Part shown: in pieces, positions 1 through 7,568 of the stretch
Layout of the letters: each line of letters begins with the position of its first letter
How positions within the stretch are numbered: the first letter of the stretch is position 1
NCBI GenBank assembly: GCA_002306075.1
Contig: DBRW01000054.1
Coordinates: forward strand, 1-35,919
DNA: 35,919 bases
DNA from: Synergistaceae bacterium UBA1358
GTDB taxonomy: Bacteria; Synergistota; Synergistia; Synergistales; Synergistaceae
Direction: 5' to 3'
Program-made: the position numbers and the translations under genes
Notes under the pieces: model-generated
What the model was told of the DNA's origin: nothing
What the model saw: only the letters and a program-made list of their open reading frames with translations
Database searches by the model: none

Positions 1-1
1 A

Positions 2-26
2 AACGGGGCTCATGCCGTTCTTTTTT
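2..26 (+). terminator. Rho-independent terminator of a gene left of the window
   Basis: AACGG (2-6) pairs with CCGTT (15-19) and a six-T run follows at 21-26. It probably ends a plus-strand gene lying outside the window. The stem is short, so the call is moderate. Confidence 0.5.
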
Positions 27-171
27 GCCGATTATTATTGAATTGTCAAGGTGCTGGCATATCGTCTTTACTGCGAAGTTTGAGGCAATAATATGATAAA
101 TTATCTGTATTGCATAATTATTCAGGGACTGCCGGCAAACAGATCACGACATACGGGAGGGAAATTTAATA

Positions 172-807
172 ATGGCCAGAAAAAGCACATTTATCAAGAT
201 CCTCAGCATTATTGCCGCAGCGGCTTTTATTTCCGTTGTAGGCACACTGTCGGCCGAAGCGGCCTACAAGCCAGGCGAGAGGGCCATGAAAATTTGGCAT
301 GATGATCTGAACGTTTCAAAGCAGGCAATATTCCTTAAATTCAAAATGTTGGAAGGCGGCGGCGGTGAGGAGGGCACTACCACCATGGCTCTCAAAGGCA
401 GCCTTATGTACCTGGATATTTTGAGCGGCACGAGCCATATGAGCACCATCACGGACAGCGGGGCGAAGACCACGACGATCCTGATGCATGAAGAAAAGAT
501 GTATATGAAAATGCCCCATCAGCAATTTAACGGTCCAAGGCTGAATGACAGCAAGGACGTGCCAGAAGCTGAAAAAGCAAAGTGGGTGGTATCCTCCGGA
601 AAAGACAAGATCAACGGCAGAACATACGATTATGACAAGATCAAAGTCGGTGAAGGGGAAGAACAGATATACTATTTTGACGAGGGGACCGACAAGTGGA
701 GATATTGGAAAACCGGAGATACTCTAATGGAGATAATCGAATACGGAAACAAGGTCAGCGAGGATCTCTTTAAGATCCCGAACGGATATACGAAGATGGA
801 GATATGA
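172..807 (+). CDS. Secreted protein of unknown function (DUF4412-like)
   Basis: A 211-residue protein with a classical signal peptide (Lys-rich start, hydrophobic stretch about residues 8-28, likely cleavage after SAEA near residue 30), so it is exported. The mature part is rich in short beta-strand-like segments with many Met, Lys and Asp/Glu. It carries the sort of text (KMYMKMP, TYDYDKIKV, IIEYGNKV, FKIPNGYTKMEI) seen in LolA/LppX-like or DUF4412 periplasmic proteins, where a beta half-barrel binds a lipid or other hydrophobic ligand; this family placement is tentative. There is no lipobox Cys. The start is supported by GGGAGGG about 8 nt upstream of ATG 172. It appears monocistronic, with a strong terminator 28 nt after the stop. 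Confidence 0.8.
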   Translation: MARKSTFIKILSIIAAAAFISVVGTLSAEAAYKPGERAMKIWHDDLNVSKQAIFLKFKMLEGGGGEEGTTTMALKGSLMYLDILSGTSHMSTITDSGAKTTTILMHEEKMYMKMPHQQFNGPRLNDSKDVPEAEKAKWVVSSGKDKINGRTYDYDKIKVGEGEEQIYYFDEGTDKWRYWKTGDTLMEIIEYGNKVSEDLFKIPNGYTKMEI

Positions 808-834
808 CCGTCATGTACGGTCATATGCTTTAAA

Positions 835-860
835 GGCAGAGCCAGGGGCTCTGCCTTTTT
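835..860 (+). terminator. Rho-independent terminator
   Basis: A perfect 9-bp stem GGCAGAGCC (835-843) / GGCTCTGCC (847-855) with a 3-nt loop is followed by TTTTT (856-860). It ends the secreted-protein gene at 172-807. Confidence 0.9.
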
Positions 861-899
861 ATTTGCCGGACATGTGCCAAAGTGCGGGCTAAAAAGTTG

Positions 900-928
900 G
901 GCATAAAGATCCGAATTCTCTGTATAAT
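900..928 (+). promoter_or_regulatory. Putative promoter for the cupin gene
   Basis: A perfect -10 hexamer TATAAT lies at 923-928, about 90 nt before the cupin start and downstream of the preceding terminator. The -35 is weak (GGCATA at 900-905 with 17-nt spacing). Called mainly on the -10 and its position. Confidence 0.4.
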
Positions 929-1018
929 GTAACATACATGATTTTCACCGGAAATCACTGTGACGGCTGATAAAAAACGGACGGGAGCTCAGGTCCGGCG
1001 ACATAAGGAGGGATACGA

Positions 1019-1396
1019 ATGGATGATACACCTATTTTCAAGGATGCGGACACCACGAAACACTTTACCGCAGGTGACCTCTGTTCCCTTGCGGAGATAT
1101 TCCATCCGGGAAATGAAAGGCTGCCGTTCTGCGGTTTTTCTCTCTCCCATGCCGTGGTCCCTCCGAAGGGGAGCACTGTTCCGCACCGTTTGATCAGATC
1201 CTCGGAAGTTTACTGGATAATAGAAGGGGAAGGGACAATTTTTATCGACCAAAGACCGATAGGACTGAAAAAGGGAAGGGCTGTACTTGTCCCGCCCTCT
1301 GCCGTACAGTATGTGGTCAACGAATGCGACCGTGACCTGGAGTTCCTTTGCATCGTCTCTCCCCCGTGGGAAAGTTCTGACGAAGAGATCCTCTGA
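1019..1396 (+). CDS. Small cupin-domain protein with a degenerate metal site
   Basis: A 125-residue single-domain cupin. Motif 1 is recognisable around residues 47-72 (VVPPKGSTVPH then SSEVYWIIEGEGT), and motif 2 around 84-98 (KKGRAVLVPPSAVQYV). The usual HxH pair of motif 1 is reduced to one His (H56), with E63 retained. The motif 2 His position is occupied by Gln (Q97), so a canonical 3His-1Glu metal site is not intact. It could be a sugar- or small-molecule-binding cupin rather than a metalloenzyme; the substrate cannot be read from sequence. A strong SD (AAGGAGG) lies 6 nt before ATG 1019. It stands alone between a terminator and the histidine phosphatase gene. Confidence 0.82.
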   Translation: MDDTPIFKDADTTKHFTAGDLCSLAEIFHPGNERLPFCGFSLSHAVVPPKGSTVPHRLIRSSEVYWIIEGEGTIFIDQRPIGLKKGRAVLVPPSAVQYVVNECDRDLEFLCIVSPPWESSDEEIL

Positions 1397-1516
1397 GCCT
1401 GGGTTTATGCCGAGGCCGTACGTAAGTTATGCGGATAAAATAAAACGTATATAAATGTAAGTCTTTGAGAGTTCCACCATTTTACATCGGTCATTTATGT
1501 CAGGAGCTGCAGCCAT

Positions 1517-2140
1517 TTGAATAATGGAGAAAAACAAAAAATATATCTGATCCGCCATGCCAAGCCCGATCTTCCACACGGCGGGAAGTTGTATTACGGT
1601 TCCACTGATTATTCTCTCTCCGAGGAGGGGGTAATGATGGCAAAGAGGCTGGCCGAAGCGCTGAAATGTGTTGAGGCGGAGACGGTCTTCTCAAGCGACC
1701 TCAGGAGGGCTATGGAGACTGCGGAGATAGCATTCGCCGGTCGGACATGCGAGGTGCGCCCGGTGAAAGAGCTCCGTGAGATACATCTGGGGGACTGGGA
1801 AGGCAGGAGTTTCGATGAGGTAAGATCGACCTGGAACGAGATATACGAAAAGAGGGGCGCCTCTTTTGATTCGGTGTGCCCCCCCGGAGGGGAGAGCTTT
1901 AGGGATCTTCAGAAACGTACCGTACCTGCGTTCGATGAGATACTCAGGGAGAATCCGTGCGGGAACATAGTGCTCTTTGCCCATGGAGGAGTCATATGGA
2001 CGCTCATGTGCAATTATTTCGGATTTAAGCTCAACGACATTTTTTTCTATCCGATGGATTATTGCGGCGTACATCTGATCGAACGGTTCGGCGGCCTGAT
2101 GAAGCTGATAAAATATAACTGGAGCATGGATCTTTCATGA
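1517..2140 (+). CDS. Histidine phosphatase superfamily protein (CobC/PhoE-like)
   Basis: A 207-residue cytoplasmic phosphatase of the phosphoglycerate mutase branch 1 fold. The catalytic signature LIRHAKPD places the phospho-accepting His at residue 14. The second conserved segments are SSDLRRAMETA (R63), EIHLGDWEG (E88) and FAHGG (H156). EIxxGxWEG and CPPGGES resemble alpha-ribazole phosphatase (CobC), but the same text occurs in broad-specificity phosphatases and no cobalamin gene is nearby, so the substrate is left open. The start is TTG 1517; an AGGAG lies about 10 nt upstream and no in-frame ATG precedes the RHA motif. It may be co-transcribed with the TPR gene about 75 nt downstream. 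Confidence 0.88.
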   Translation: MNNGEKQKIYLIRHAKPDLPHGGKLYYGSTDYSLSEEGVMMAKRLAEALKCVEAETVFSSDLRRAMETAEIAFAGRTCEVRPVKELREIHLGDWEGRSFDEVRSTWNEIYEKRGASFDSVCPPGGESFRDLQKRTVPAFDEILRENPCGNIVLFAHGGVIWTLMCNYFGFKLNDIFFYPMDYCGVHLIERFGGLMKLIKYNWSMDLS

Positions 2141-2216
2141 GGACGTCAGTGGCAGGAGCATGGTCCCGCTACGTACCGGTGCGGGATATATCTGGATCGA
2201 TTGGAGGAATTATGAT

Positions 2217-2861
2217 ATGAGTAAGCAAAGGGGAGGATTTTTTTCCGGTCTCGTTGTTATGCTGGTCATAATACTGCTTCTTGCCACGGCACTTCTTGCC
2301 GTTGCGGCAGTCAGGGAGCGGAATATTACAAAAGCAGAATCTCTTCTGCGTTCCGGCGATCACTACGGCGCTTCAGCACTCTTCATAAAAGCCGAAAAAT
2401 TCAGTCTCAGGCCTGATTCCAGGGTCATAAAGGGCATCGCGGAGAGCAGCCTTGGGATGGAGGATTATGATACGGCCGCACAATACTATAAAAAGCTTGT
2501 CAGGCTGGAGCCGGACAATGTTGAGGCAAGATACAGGCTGGGCCTTCTCTACATCAGGGCAAAGGATTACGGGGCCGCAGAGAAGGAAGTGGAGGCCTTG
2601 AGGGAGATAGGCAGCGAAAGTGCCATAGAGGGAGCCGAGGCGCTTGCCGAGAACCTCTCTTCGGGCAAGGTCAAAGGTTTTTTCAGGGATCTGCTGAGAA
2701 AGATCGCCCCCGGCCTGCCTGATATCCCAGGCATCACAGAGGACGGACCGCTCATGCCCGAAGCAGGAGAGCAGGAAGAGGGGCCTCTCTCAGAGGATGA
2801 AGACGGTCAGGCAGAGACCTTCCCGAACCTGCAGGATCCCGGCGGCGCTGAAGCTGAATGA
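2217..2861 (+). CDS. Membrane-anchored TPR protein
   Basis: A 214-residue protein with one N-terminal transmembrane segment (about residues 10-31) and a likely extracytoplasmic body. Residues about 35-145 form two or three tetratricopeptide-type helical pairs; AESSLGMEDYDTAAQYYKKL and EARYRLGLLYIRAKDYGAAE match the TPR pattern of A, Y and G at fixed spacing. The C-terminal about 40 residues are acidic and Pro/Gly-rich and probably disordered. TPR proteins are scaffolds, often for envelope complexes. I chose ATG 2217 because GGAGG sits 9 nt upstream; an upstream in-frame start at 2160 has no SD and would put 19 odd residues before the membrane segment. The stop overlaps the next gene's start (ATGA), so the two are translationally coupled. 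Confidence 0.85.
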   Translation: MSKQRGGFFSGLVVMLVIILLLATALLAVAAVRERNITKAESLLRSGDHYGASALFIKAEKFSLRPDSRVIKGIAESSLGMEDYDTAAQYYKKLVRLEPDNVEARYRLGLLYIRAKDYGAAEKEVEALREIGSESAIEGAEALAENLSSGKVKGFFRDLLRKIAPGLPDIPGITEDGPLMPEAGEQEEGPLSEDEDGQAETFPNLQDPGGAEAE

Positions 2862-3829
2862 TGAGGTCTTTTCCGATAAATACAAAACTTCTGCCCGTCC
2901 TTTTGCTTTTCCTCTTTATCGCGGGCAGCGCCGCCGCCGACGGCCCCAAAGAGATAAATACGGAAAAGGGCCCCCACCACAGGTCTGTCTTTGACATGCC
3001 GGTGTATGTCGTTTTGCCTGAGGGCTGCGCTTTCGTAAAATCACAGGCAGGATGTGTGGACAAAACAAAAAAAATATCGCTGGAGTCATCTGTCATCCGT
3101 CTTCCCTACGCTGCCCTTCTGGAAGAGTTCACCGAGAAAAATCTGAAAAAGGCAGATATGGAACTCAAGATGAAAGATGAATTTATCTGGAACGGTTCAT
3201 CTGCGATGCTGATGAAGATATTCCAGAAAAAGGGATCCGGAATGGTCGGCAAATGGACTCTTATCATTGACAGAGGCAATGAGTGCTGGATAATAAACGG
3301 CCTCTACCCTGCAAAAGATCAGCAGCGCGGAGAGGCCGTACTTAAAACGATCAAAAGCGCATACTGGGAGAACGGTCAAAGTTCTCCTCCAGCAGAGATC
3401 CCGCAGGGGAATGTGGATGTCTACGGGACGCCCCTTAAACTTGCCGGCCTGCTTGACGGCGCGGTCGTATATACAAAGGATGGTTTCCTCCCCACGAAAA
3501 AAGAGGACGGTTCTTTGTTCGTTGTATCGCGCATCTCAAACACCTTTGTGACTCCCGACAAACAGGCGGGCTTTGCAAAGGAGAAACTGCAGATGATAGA
3601 AAAGGGAGAAAAGATCGACATCATATCTGAAAAAGAGGTAATGATAGACGGACTTAGCGGGATCGAGATAGTTGGATATACCGCGGGCGGATCAAAGAAG
3701 CTTATATACCAGACGATGCTTTTTGACGGCAAAAACAGCCACGTTATGGTCGGCATAGCAAGATCTTCTATACCGGAAAACCTCGATTTGTTCCAAAGTA
3801 CGGCGGAAACGTTCAAAACAGCGAGATAA
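2858..3829 (+). CDS. Secreted protein with two tandem related domains, unknown function
   Basis: A 323-residue protein with a signal peptide (hydrophobic residues 9-26, AAA-D cleavage near 27-28). The mature protein appears to hold two copies of one domain of about 125 residues: about 48-170 and about 196-322. Both copies run from an amphipathic start, through a [W/D]-G-[S/L]-S-[A/G] turn (WNGSSAMLM versus IDGLSGIEI), a Lys-rich strand, a pair of strands (GKWTLIIDRGNECWII versus KLIYQTMLFDGKNSHVM), and a closing helix (GEAVLKTIKSAYW versus LFQSTAETFKTAR). The pattern recalls Mog1/PsbP- or DUF1795-like folds, but I do not assign it. ATG 2858 overlaps the TPR gene stop (ATGATG; the second ATG at 2861 is equally possible). 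The middle gene of a three-gene envelope operon. Confidence 0.8.
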   Translation: MMRSFPINTKLLPVLLLFLFIAGSAAADGPKEINTEKGPHHRSVFDMPVYVVLPEGCAFVKSQAGCVDKTKKISLESSVIRLPYAALLEEFTEKNLKKADMELKMKDEFIWNGSSAMLMKIFQKKGSGMVGKWTLIIDRGNECWIINGLYPAKDQQRGEAVLKTIKSAYWENGQSSPPAEIPQGNVDVYGTPLKLAGLLDGAVVYTKDGFLPTKKEDGSLFVVSRISNTFVTPDKQAGFAKEKLQMIEKGEKIDIISEKEVMIDGLSGIEIVGYTAGGSKKLIYQTMLFDGKNSHVMVGIARSSIPENLDLFQSTAETFKTAR

Positions 3830-3853
3830 GACTAAATAGACTGAAAGGGATAG

Positions 3854-4672
3854 ATGCAGATGAAAAAAAACATCAGGTTCACAGCGCTTTTTTTGATCTT
3901 TTTGATCGCCCCTGTCCAGGCAGCATATGCTTATACCGAACATCACAGTTACAGTTCGAGTTCGAGCCATACCGAGGTCTGGGTGGACGCCACCGGTCTG
4001 GCGGCCCTTCTGGTGACTCTCGCTGCGGGAAACAACAACGACCAGGCGGAAGCAGCCAAACAGCAGGCCGCATACGAGCGGCATGTCAGGGAAGTCAGAG
4101 AGCACGCCAAGGAAAGTTCGAGAAAAGAGATGGACCACGCGGTCGATCTCATCTCTGAAAGTGGTGTCCCCGGTGCAGTCGAGATGCTCGTGAAGTCATG
4201 GGAGGGAGAGGGCAAAAAGACGTTCCTTGATGACAGGAGCGGCGTCACCGTCCTTAAGGTCAGCGGTTTCGAAGAGAATATAAGGCTCGAATACACGATT
4301 CGCCAGGACAGCAAAAAGATATCTGTAAGGGTCACCGCCCCCGACTATTCGGTCTCCGAGGAATCGGGAACATATTATAAGGAACCCCAGCCCGTACCCC
4401 CTTCAAAAAATTATCTCGGCCTTGAGCTCGAAGAACTTTTGAGGGATCCGGGGGGCAGGCTTCTCATCAAAGATGTAGCAAAAGGCACCGCGGCGTTCTA
4501 TGCCGGCATAATGCCCGGAGACTCTCTGGTCATGATCGACACATACGACACCAAAAATTTTGACATCGCCCGCGTGGATTCTTACCTTGCAAGCAGGGCT
4601 GCAGCAAAGGCGAAGGTAAGGGTGACGGTTTCTCAAAAAGGGGAACAGAAAATCATAGATATCCAGCTTTGA
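3854..4672 (+). CDS. Secreted PDZ-domain protein
   Basis: A 272-residue protein with a signal peptide (residues 1-27, ending VQAAYAY). A Ser/His-rich linker (about 28-42), a hydrophobic patch (about 44-58) and a charged helical stretch (about 62-105) follow. The C-terminal third is a PDZ domain (about 187-272): NYLGLELEEL, then KDVAKGTAAFYAGIMPGDSL and VRVTVSQKGEQKIIDIQL, the GI.PGD element being the PDZ carboxylate-loop hallmark. No protease domain is attached, so it is probably an adaptor or peptide-binding factor in the envelope. Two in-frame ATGs exist at 3854 and 3860; AGGG at 3846-3849 is 4 nt from the first and 10 nt from the second, so 3860 may be the true start. Last gene of the operon, with a terminator just after. 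Confidence 0.85.
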   Translation: MQMKKNIRFTALFLIFLIAPVQAAYAYTEHHSYSSSSSHTEVWVDATGLAALLVTLAAGNNNDQAEAAKQQAAYERHVREVREHAKESSRKEMDHAVDLISESGVPGAVEMLVKSWEGEGKKTFLDDRSGVTVLKVSGFEENIRLEYTIRQDSKKISVRVTAPDYSVSEESGTYYKEPQPVPPSKNYLGLELEELLRDPGGRLLIKDVAKGTAAFYAGIMPGDSLVMIDTYDTKNFDIARVDSYLASRAAAKAKVRVTVSQKGEQKIIDIQL

Positions 4673-4685
4673 GAAGATCACTAAT

Positions 4686-4720
4686 GAGACATTCCTGTTT
4701 TGCACCGGGATGTCTCTTTT
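4686..4720 (+). terminator. Rho-independent terminator
   Basis: GAGACATTCC (4686-4695) pairs with GGGATGTCTC (4707-4716), one G-U pair, 11-nt loop, then TTTT. It closes the TPR/secreted/PDZ operon. The next gene's SD begins only 8 nt later, so some read-through into the aminotransferase is possible. Confidence 0.75.
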
Positions 4721-4742
4721 AATGCAAAGGGAGGAATGAACA

Positions 4743-5864
4743 GTGCCGATCAAAGATTTCAAAGTTGAAAAATGGCTGAACCCCCGTGACGCGAAATGCA
4801 GGTACAACCTCGGAGCGAGCTGTGTAAAGTCTATTTCCCTGGATGAACTGCTGGAACTGAGCGGAGAGGACAGGGACGAACTTACAAAATTCTTTTTCGA
4901 GACCCACCTCCATTACGGGGCCTTCTTTGGTCTGCCCCGCTTTCTTGATGCGGTGACTTCAACTTATAAAATGGCTGAACCTGGGATGGTTCTCACATTC
5001 CACGGAGGTACCGGGGCAAACTCGGCCGTGCTTACCGGTATGATCGAAAAGGGGGACAACGTGGTCGCCGTGATGCCCAATTACCAGCAGCACTATTCCA
5101 TCCCCGAAGCTCTGGGCATAGAAGTCAGGCCCCTTCGCCTGAAAAAGGAGGAGGGCTATAAGGTCGATCCGAAGGAACTGGATCTGCTGACAGACAGCAG
5201 GACGAAGATGATAACGCTGACCAACCCCAACAACCCTACCGGTGCCTATATGGATGCCGATGAACTGGGAGAGATCATCGCAGTCGCTGAGAAGAACGGA
5301 TCATACATACTCTGCGATGAAATATACAGGGGGCTTGCGGATGAGTACATGCCGTCGATAGTCGATCTCTACGATAAGGGGATCGCAACGAGCAGCATGT
5401 CCAAGGTCTACTCAATGGCGGGAACGAGGGTCGGCTGGGCTGTCACACGCGACAAAATGGCCTATGATATCCTCGAGAACAGACGGTCATACGATTCGAT
5501 CTGCAACGGGGTCTTCGATGAGCTGATAGCAGCCATAGCGCTTGAGAACAACGACAAGATGCTTGAAAGGGCCCGCGCGATAGTAAGGCCCAATAAAAAG
5601 ATCGCAGATGACTGGATCGCAGCGCAGCCCCATCTCTCGGTCTACGGCGAAAGTCTCACCACGACCGTGCTCGTCCACTATGACTATGATATAGATGAAG
5701 TGGATCTTTGTACGGACATATACGAAAAGACCGGAGTCCTTCTTTGCCACGGGGACTGTTTCGAGGAGAAAAAGTGTTTCAGGCTCGGTTATGGATTCGG
5801 AGACACGAAGCTTCTTCGGGACGGGCTCAGCGAACTGGGCAAATATCTGGATTCCCTGGGTTAG
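4743..5864 (+). CDS. PLP-dependent aminotransferase, class I/II
   Basis: A 373-residue fold-type I aminotransferase, cytoplasmic. Visible signatures are the phosphate-cradle turn HGGTGANSAV (about 87-96), NPNNPTG (161-167), CDEIY with Asp192 for the pyridine nitrogen, and SSMSKVYSMAGTRVGWA with Lys221 as the Schiff-base lysine. The C-terminal carboxylate-binding Arg is in CFRLGYGFG. It should exchange amino groups between an amino acid and a 2-oxo acid, consistent with amino-acid fermentation; the donor specificity is not readable. Start GTG 4743 has AGGGAGGA ending 7 nt upstream. It is monocistronic and followed by a tRNA gene. Confidence 0.9.
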   Translation: MPIKDFKVEKWLNPRDAKCRYNLGASCVKSISLDELLELSGEDRDELTKFFFETHLHYGAFFGLPRFLDAVTSTYKMAEPGMVLTFHGGTGANSAVLTGMIEKGDNVVAVMPNYQQHYSIPEALGIEVRPLRLKKEEGYKVDPKELDLLTDSRTKMITLTNPNNPTGAYMDADELGEIIAVAEKNGSYILCDEIYRGLADEYMPSIVDLYDKGIATSSMSKVYSMAGTRVGWAVTRDKMAYDILENRRSYDSICNGVFDELIAAIALENNDKMLERARAIVRPNKKIADDWIAAQPHLSVYGESLTTTVLVHYDYDIDEVDLCTDIYEKTGVLLCHGDCFEEKKCFRLGYGFGDTKLLRDGLSELGKYLDSLG

Positions 5865-5931
5865 ATCCGGGAGCGTCACAGGATCATTTGAGCAAAAAAG
5901 CTTAATTTGCGCTGTTTTGTCCCTGAAACAG

Positions 5932-5961
5932 TTGCATTAACCTTATGTTCCATGATAGACT
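5932..5961 (+). promoter_or_regulatory. Possible tRNA promoter
   Basis: An extended -10 (TGA then TAGACT, 5956-5961) lies 15 nt before the tRNA 5' end, with TTGCAT at 5932-5937 as a weak -35 (18-nt spacing). The position is right for tRNA transcription, but the hexamers match only partly. Confidence 0.35.
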
Positions 5962-5975
5962 ACCTTTTGCGGTGC

Positions 5976-6052
5976 GGACTCGTAGCTCAGCAGGATAGAG
6001 CGACGGCCTCCTAAGCCGTAGGTCGCCGGTTCGACTCCGGCCGAGCCCGCCA
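5976..6052 (+). tRNA. tRNA-Arg (anticodon CCT)
   Basis: A full cloverleaf can be drawn: acceptor GGACTCG (5976-5982) with CGAGCCC (6042-6048); D arm GCTC/GAGC; anticodon arm ACGGC-CTCCTAA-GCCGT with CCT at 6010-6012; T arm GCCGG-TTCGACT-CCGGC (6025-6041). Discriminator G6049 and an encoded CCA (6050-6052) follow. It decodes AGG arginine codons, which are frequent in these genes. The third acceptor pair is A5978 opposite C6046, a mismatch that is unusual in a functional tRNA. Confidence 0.93.
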
Positions 6053-6076
6053 TTAATTTGGTCATCCCAACGGATA

Positions 6077-6106
6077 ACAGGCCCCTGAGGTTGCTCAGGG
6101 GCCTGT
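6077..6106 (+). terminator. Strong hairpin after the tRNA, probable terminator
   Basis: A 13-bp perfect stem, ACAGGCCCCTGAG (6077-6089) / CTCAGGGGCCTGT (6094-6106), has a GTTG loop. The tail TCTCGTTCT is T-rich but interrupted. It is probably the tRNA terminator. Confidence 0.7.
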
Positions 6107-6169
6107 CTCGTTCTAAAGATCCCCGCTGAAGCAGGACCCATGCGGCCTGAAAGCCGACCATAAAGAATT

Positions 6170-6329
6170 AATATCTTGATTTATACATATGGCTATGTGA
6201 TATTATTGATTGACATAGAATAAGTGTAAATAATTGAAGTATTAATAACTCCTTAATTATCGCAGATAAATTAGTTTTTATTTTGATAAGCGGTCCCTTT
6301 TCCATAACAGAAGAAAGGTGTGATGACGG
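6170..6329 (+). promoter_or_regulatory. AT-rich control region of the flavodiiron operon
   Basis: This stretch is far richer in A/T than its surroundings. It contains TTGATT (6176-6181), an extended -10 TGA-TATTAT (6198-6206), a perfect -35-like TTGACA (6210-6215) without a clear matching -10, and an inverted repeat CTATGT (6193-6198) / ACATAG (6213-6218) around the -10. The repeat is a possible operator for an oxygen- or NO-responsive regulator, but which factor binds cannot be told. Confidence 0.4.
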
Positions 6330-7520
6330 TTGAAAAAGCAGATAAAAAACAACGTTTCGTGGGTAGGCAAGGTCGACTGGGAGCTCCTTAGATTTCATGG
6401 TGACGATTACTCCACGCACAAGGGTTCGACATACAATTCCTATCTGATAGAGGAAGAGAAGACGGTACTTATAGATACTGTCTGGATGCCGTTCGCGGAA
6501 GAATTTATAGCGAACCTGCAGAAAGAGATCGACCTGAACAAGATCGATTATATCGTTGTCAACCATGGCGAGGTCGACCACAGCGGATCGCTTCCCGCAC
6601 TTATGAAGCTGATCCCCGACAAGCCGATCTACTGCACGGCAAACGCGGTCAAGTCTCTTAAGGGACAGTACCATCAGGACTGGAACTTCCATGTCATCAA
6701 AACGGGAGACAAGCTCGATCTCGGAAACGGCAAGGAGCTCATCTTCGTAGAGATGTCGATGCTCCACTGGCCGGACAGCATGGCCTCATACCTTACCGGG
6801 GACAACATACTCTTCAGCAACGACGCATTCGGCCAGCACTACGCGACGGAGAAGCTCTTCAATGATTTGGTGGACCAGTGCGAGCTGTTCTACGAATGCA
6901 TAAAATACTACGCCAACATAATCACCCCGTTCAGCGCGATACTGAGAAAGAAGCTTGCCGAGGTACTCTCCCTCAACCTTCAGATAGATATCATCGCAAC
7001 GAGCCACGGAGTGATCTGGCGCGACGATCCGATGCAGATTGTCGAAAAATATGCCAAATGGGCGGACGACTATCAGGAGAACCAGATCTCGATAATATAC
7101 GACACCATGTGGAACGGGACGAAGGAGCTCGCCGAGAGGATCGCGGAGGGGATCGGACTGGCCGACAAGGATGTCACCGTCAAAGTCTTCAACCTTGCCA
7201 AAAACGACGACAACGACGTGATCACGGAAGTCTTCAAGTCAAAGACGGTGGTCGTCGGGTCGCCGACGGTGGGAAACAGCGTCCTTCATTCAGTAGCCGG
7301 CTTCATGCACATGATGAAGGGCCTCAGGTTCAAAAACAAAAAGGCTGCTGCATTCGGATGTTACGGATGGAGCGGAGAGGGCACCAAATTCATCCTGGAC
7401 TCGATGAAGAGCGCCGGCTTCGAGCTTATAGACGAAGAGGGGCTCCGCAATCAGTGGAACCCTTCGGAAAGCGTCAAAGAAGAAGCCGTCAGATTCGGGA
7501 TGAAAATAGCAAAGGCGTGA
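6330..7520 (+). CDS. fprA: Flavodiiron protein (FprA/ROO type, O2/NO reductase)
   Basis: A 396-residue soluble class A flavodiiron protein: an N-terminal metallo-beta-lactamase-like diiron domain (about 1-250) and a C-terminal flavodoxin domain (about 252-396, FMN phosphate loop YDTMWNGTKELAE). The diiron ligands are all present: H79, E81, D83 and H84 (VNHGEVDHSG), H146 (MLHWPDS), D165 (NDAFGQH) and H226 (TSHGVIW). The family reduces O2 to water and/or NO to N2O with electrons from rubredoxin; no rubredoxin domain is fused and none is seen nearby. TTG 6330 is the start: an in-frame TGA lies at 6321, and AAAGG is 11 nt upstream. Probably co-transcribed with hcp 48 nt downstream, giving a nitrosative/oxidative stress pair. 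Confidence 0.95.
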   Translation: MKKQIKNNVSWVGKVDWELLRFHGDDYSTHKGSTYNSYLIEEEKTVLIDTVWMPFAEEFIANLQKEIDLNKIDYIVVNHGEVDHSGSLPALMKLIPDKPIYCTANAVKSLKGQYHQDWNFHVIKTGDKLDLGNGKELIFVEMSMLHWPDSMASYLTGDNILFSNDAFGQHYATEKLFNDLVDQCELFYECIKYYANIITPFSAILRKKLAEVLSLNLQIDIIATSHGVIWRDDPMQIVEKYAKWADDYQENQISIIYDTMWNGTKELAERIAEGIGLADKDVTVKVFNLAKNDDNDVITEVFKSKTVVVGSPTVGNSVLHSVAGFMHMMKGLRFKNKKAAAFGCYGWSGEGTKFILDSMKSAGFELIDEEGLRNQWNPSESVKEEAVRFGMKIAKA

Positions 7521-7568
7521 TGGCTTAAGTAAAAAATAAACAGCAAAAGAGCAAAAGGGGGAAAGACT

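Noticed and set aside
6168..6767. 199-codon minus-strand frame over the flavodiiron leader and 5' end
   Set aside because: Antisense shadow; starts inside a clear gene and ends in AT-rich non-coding sequence.
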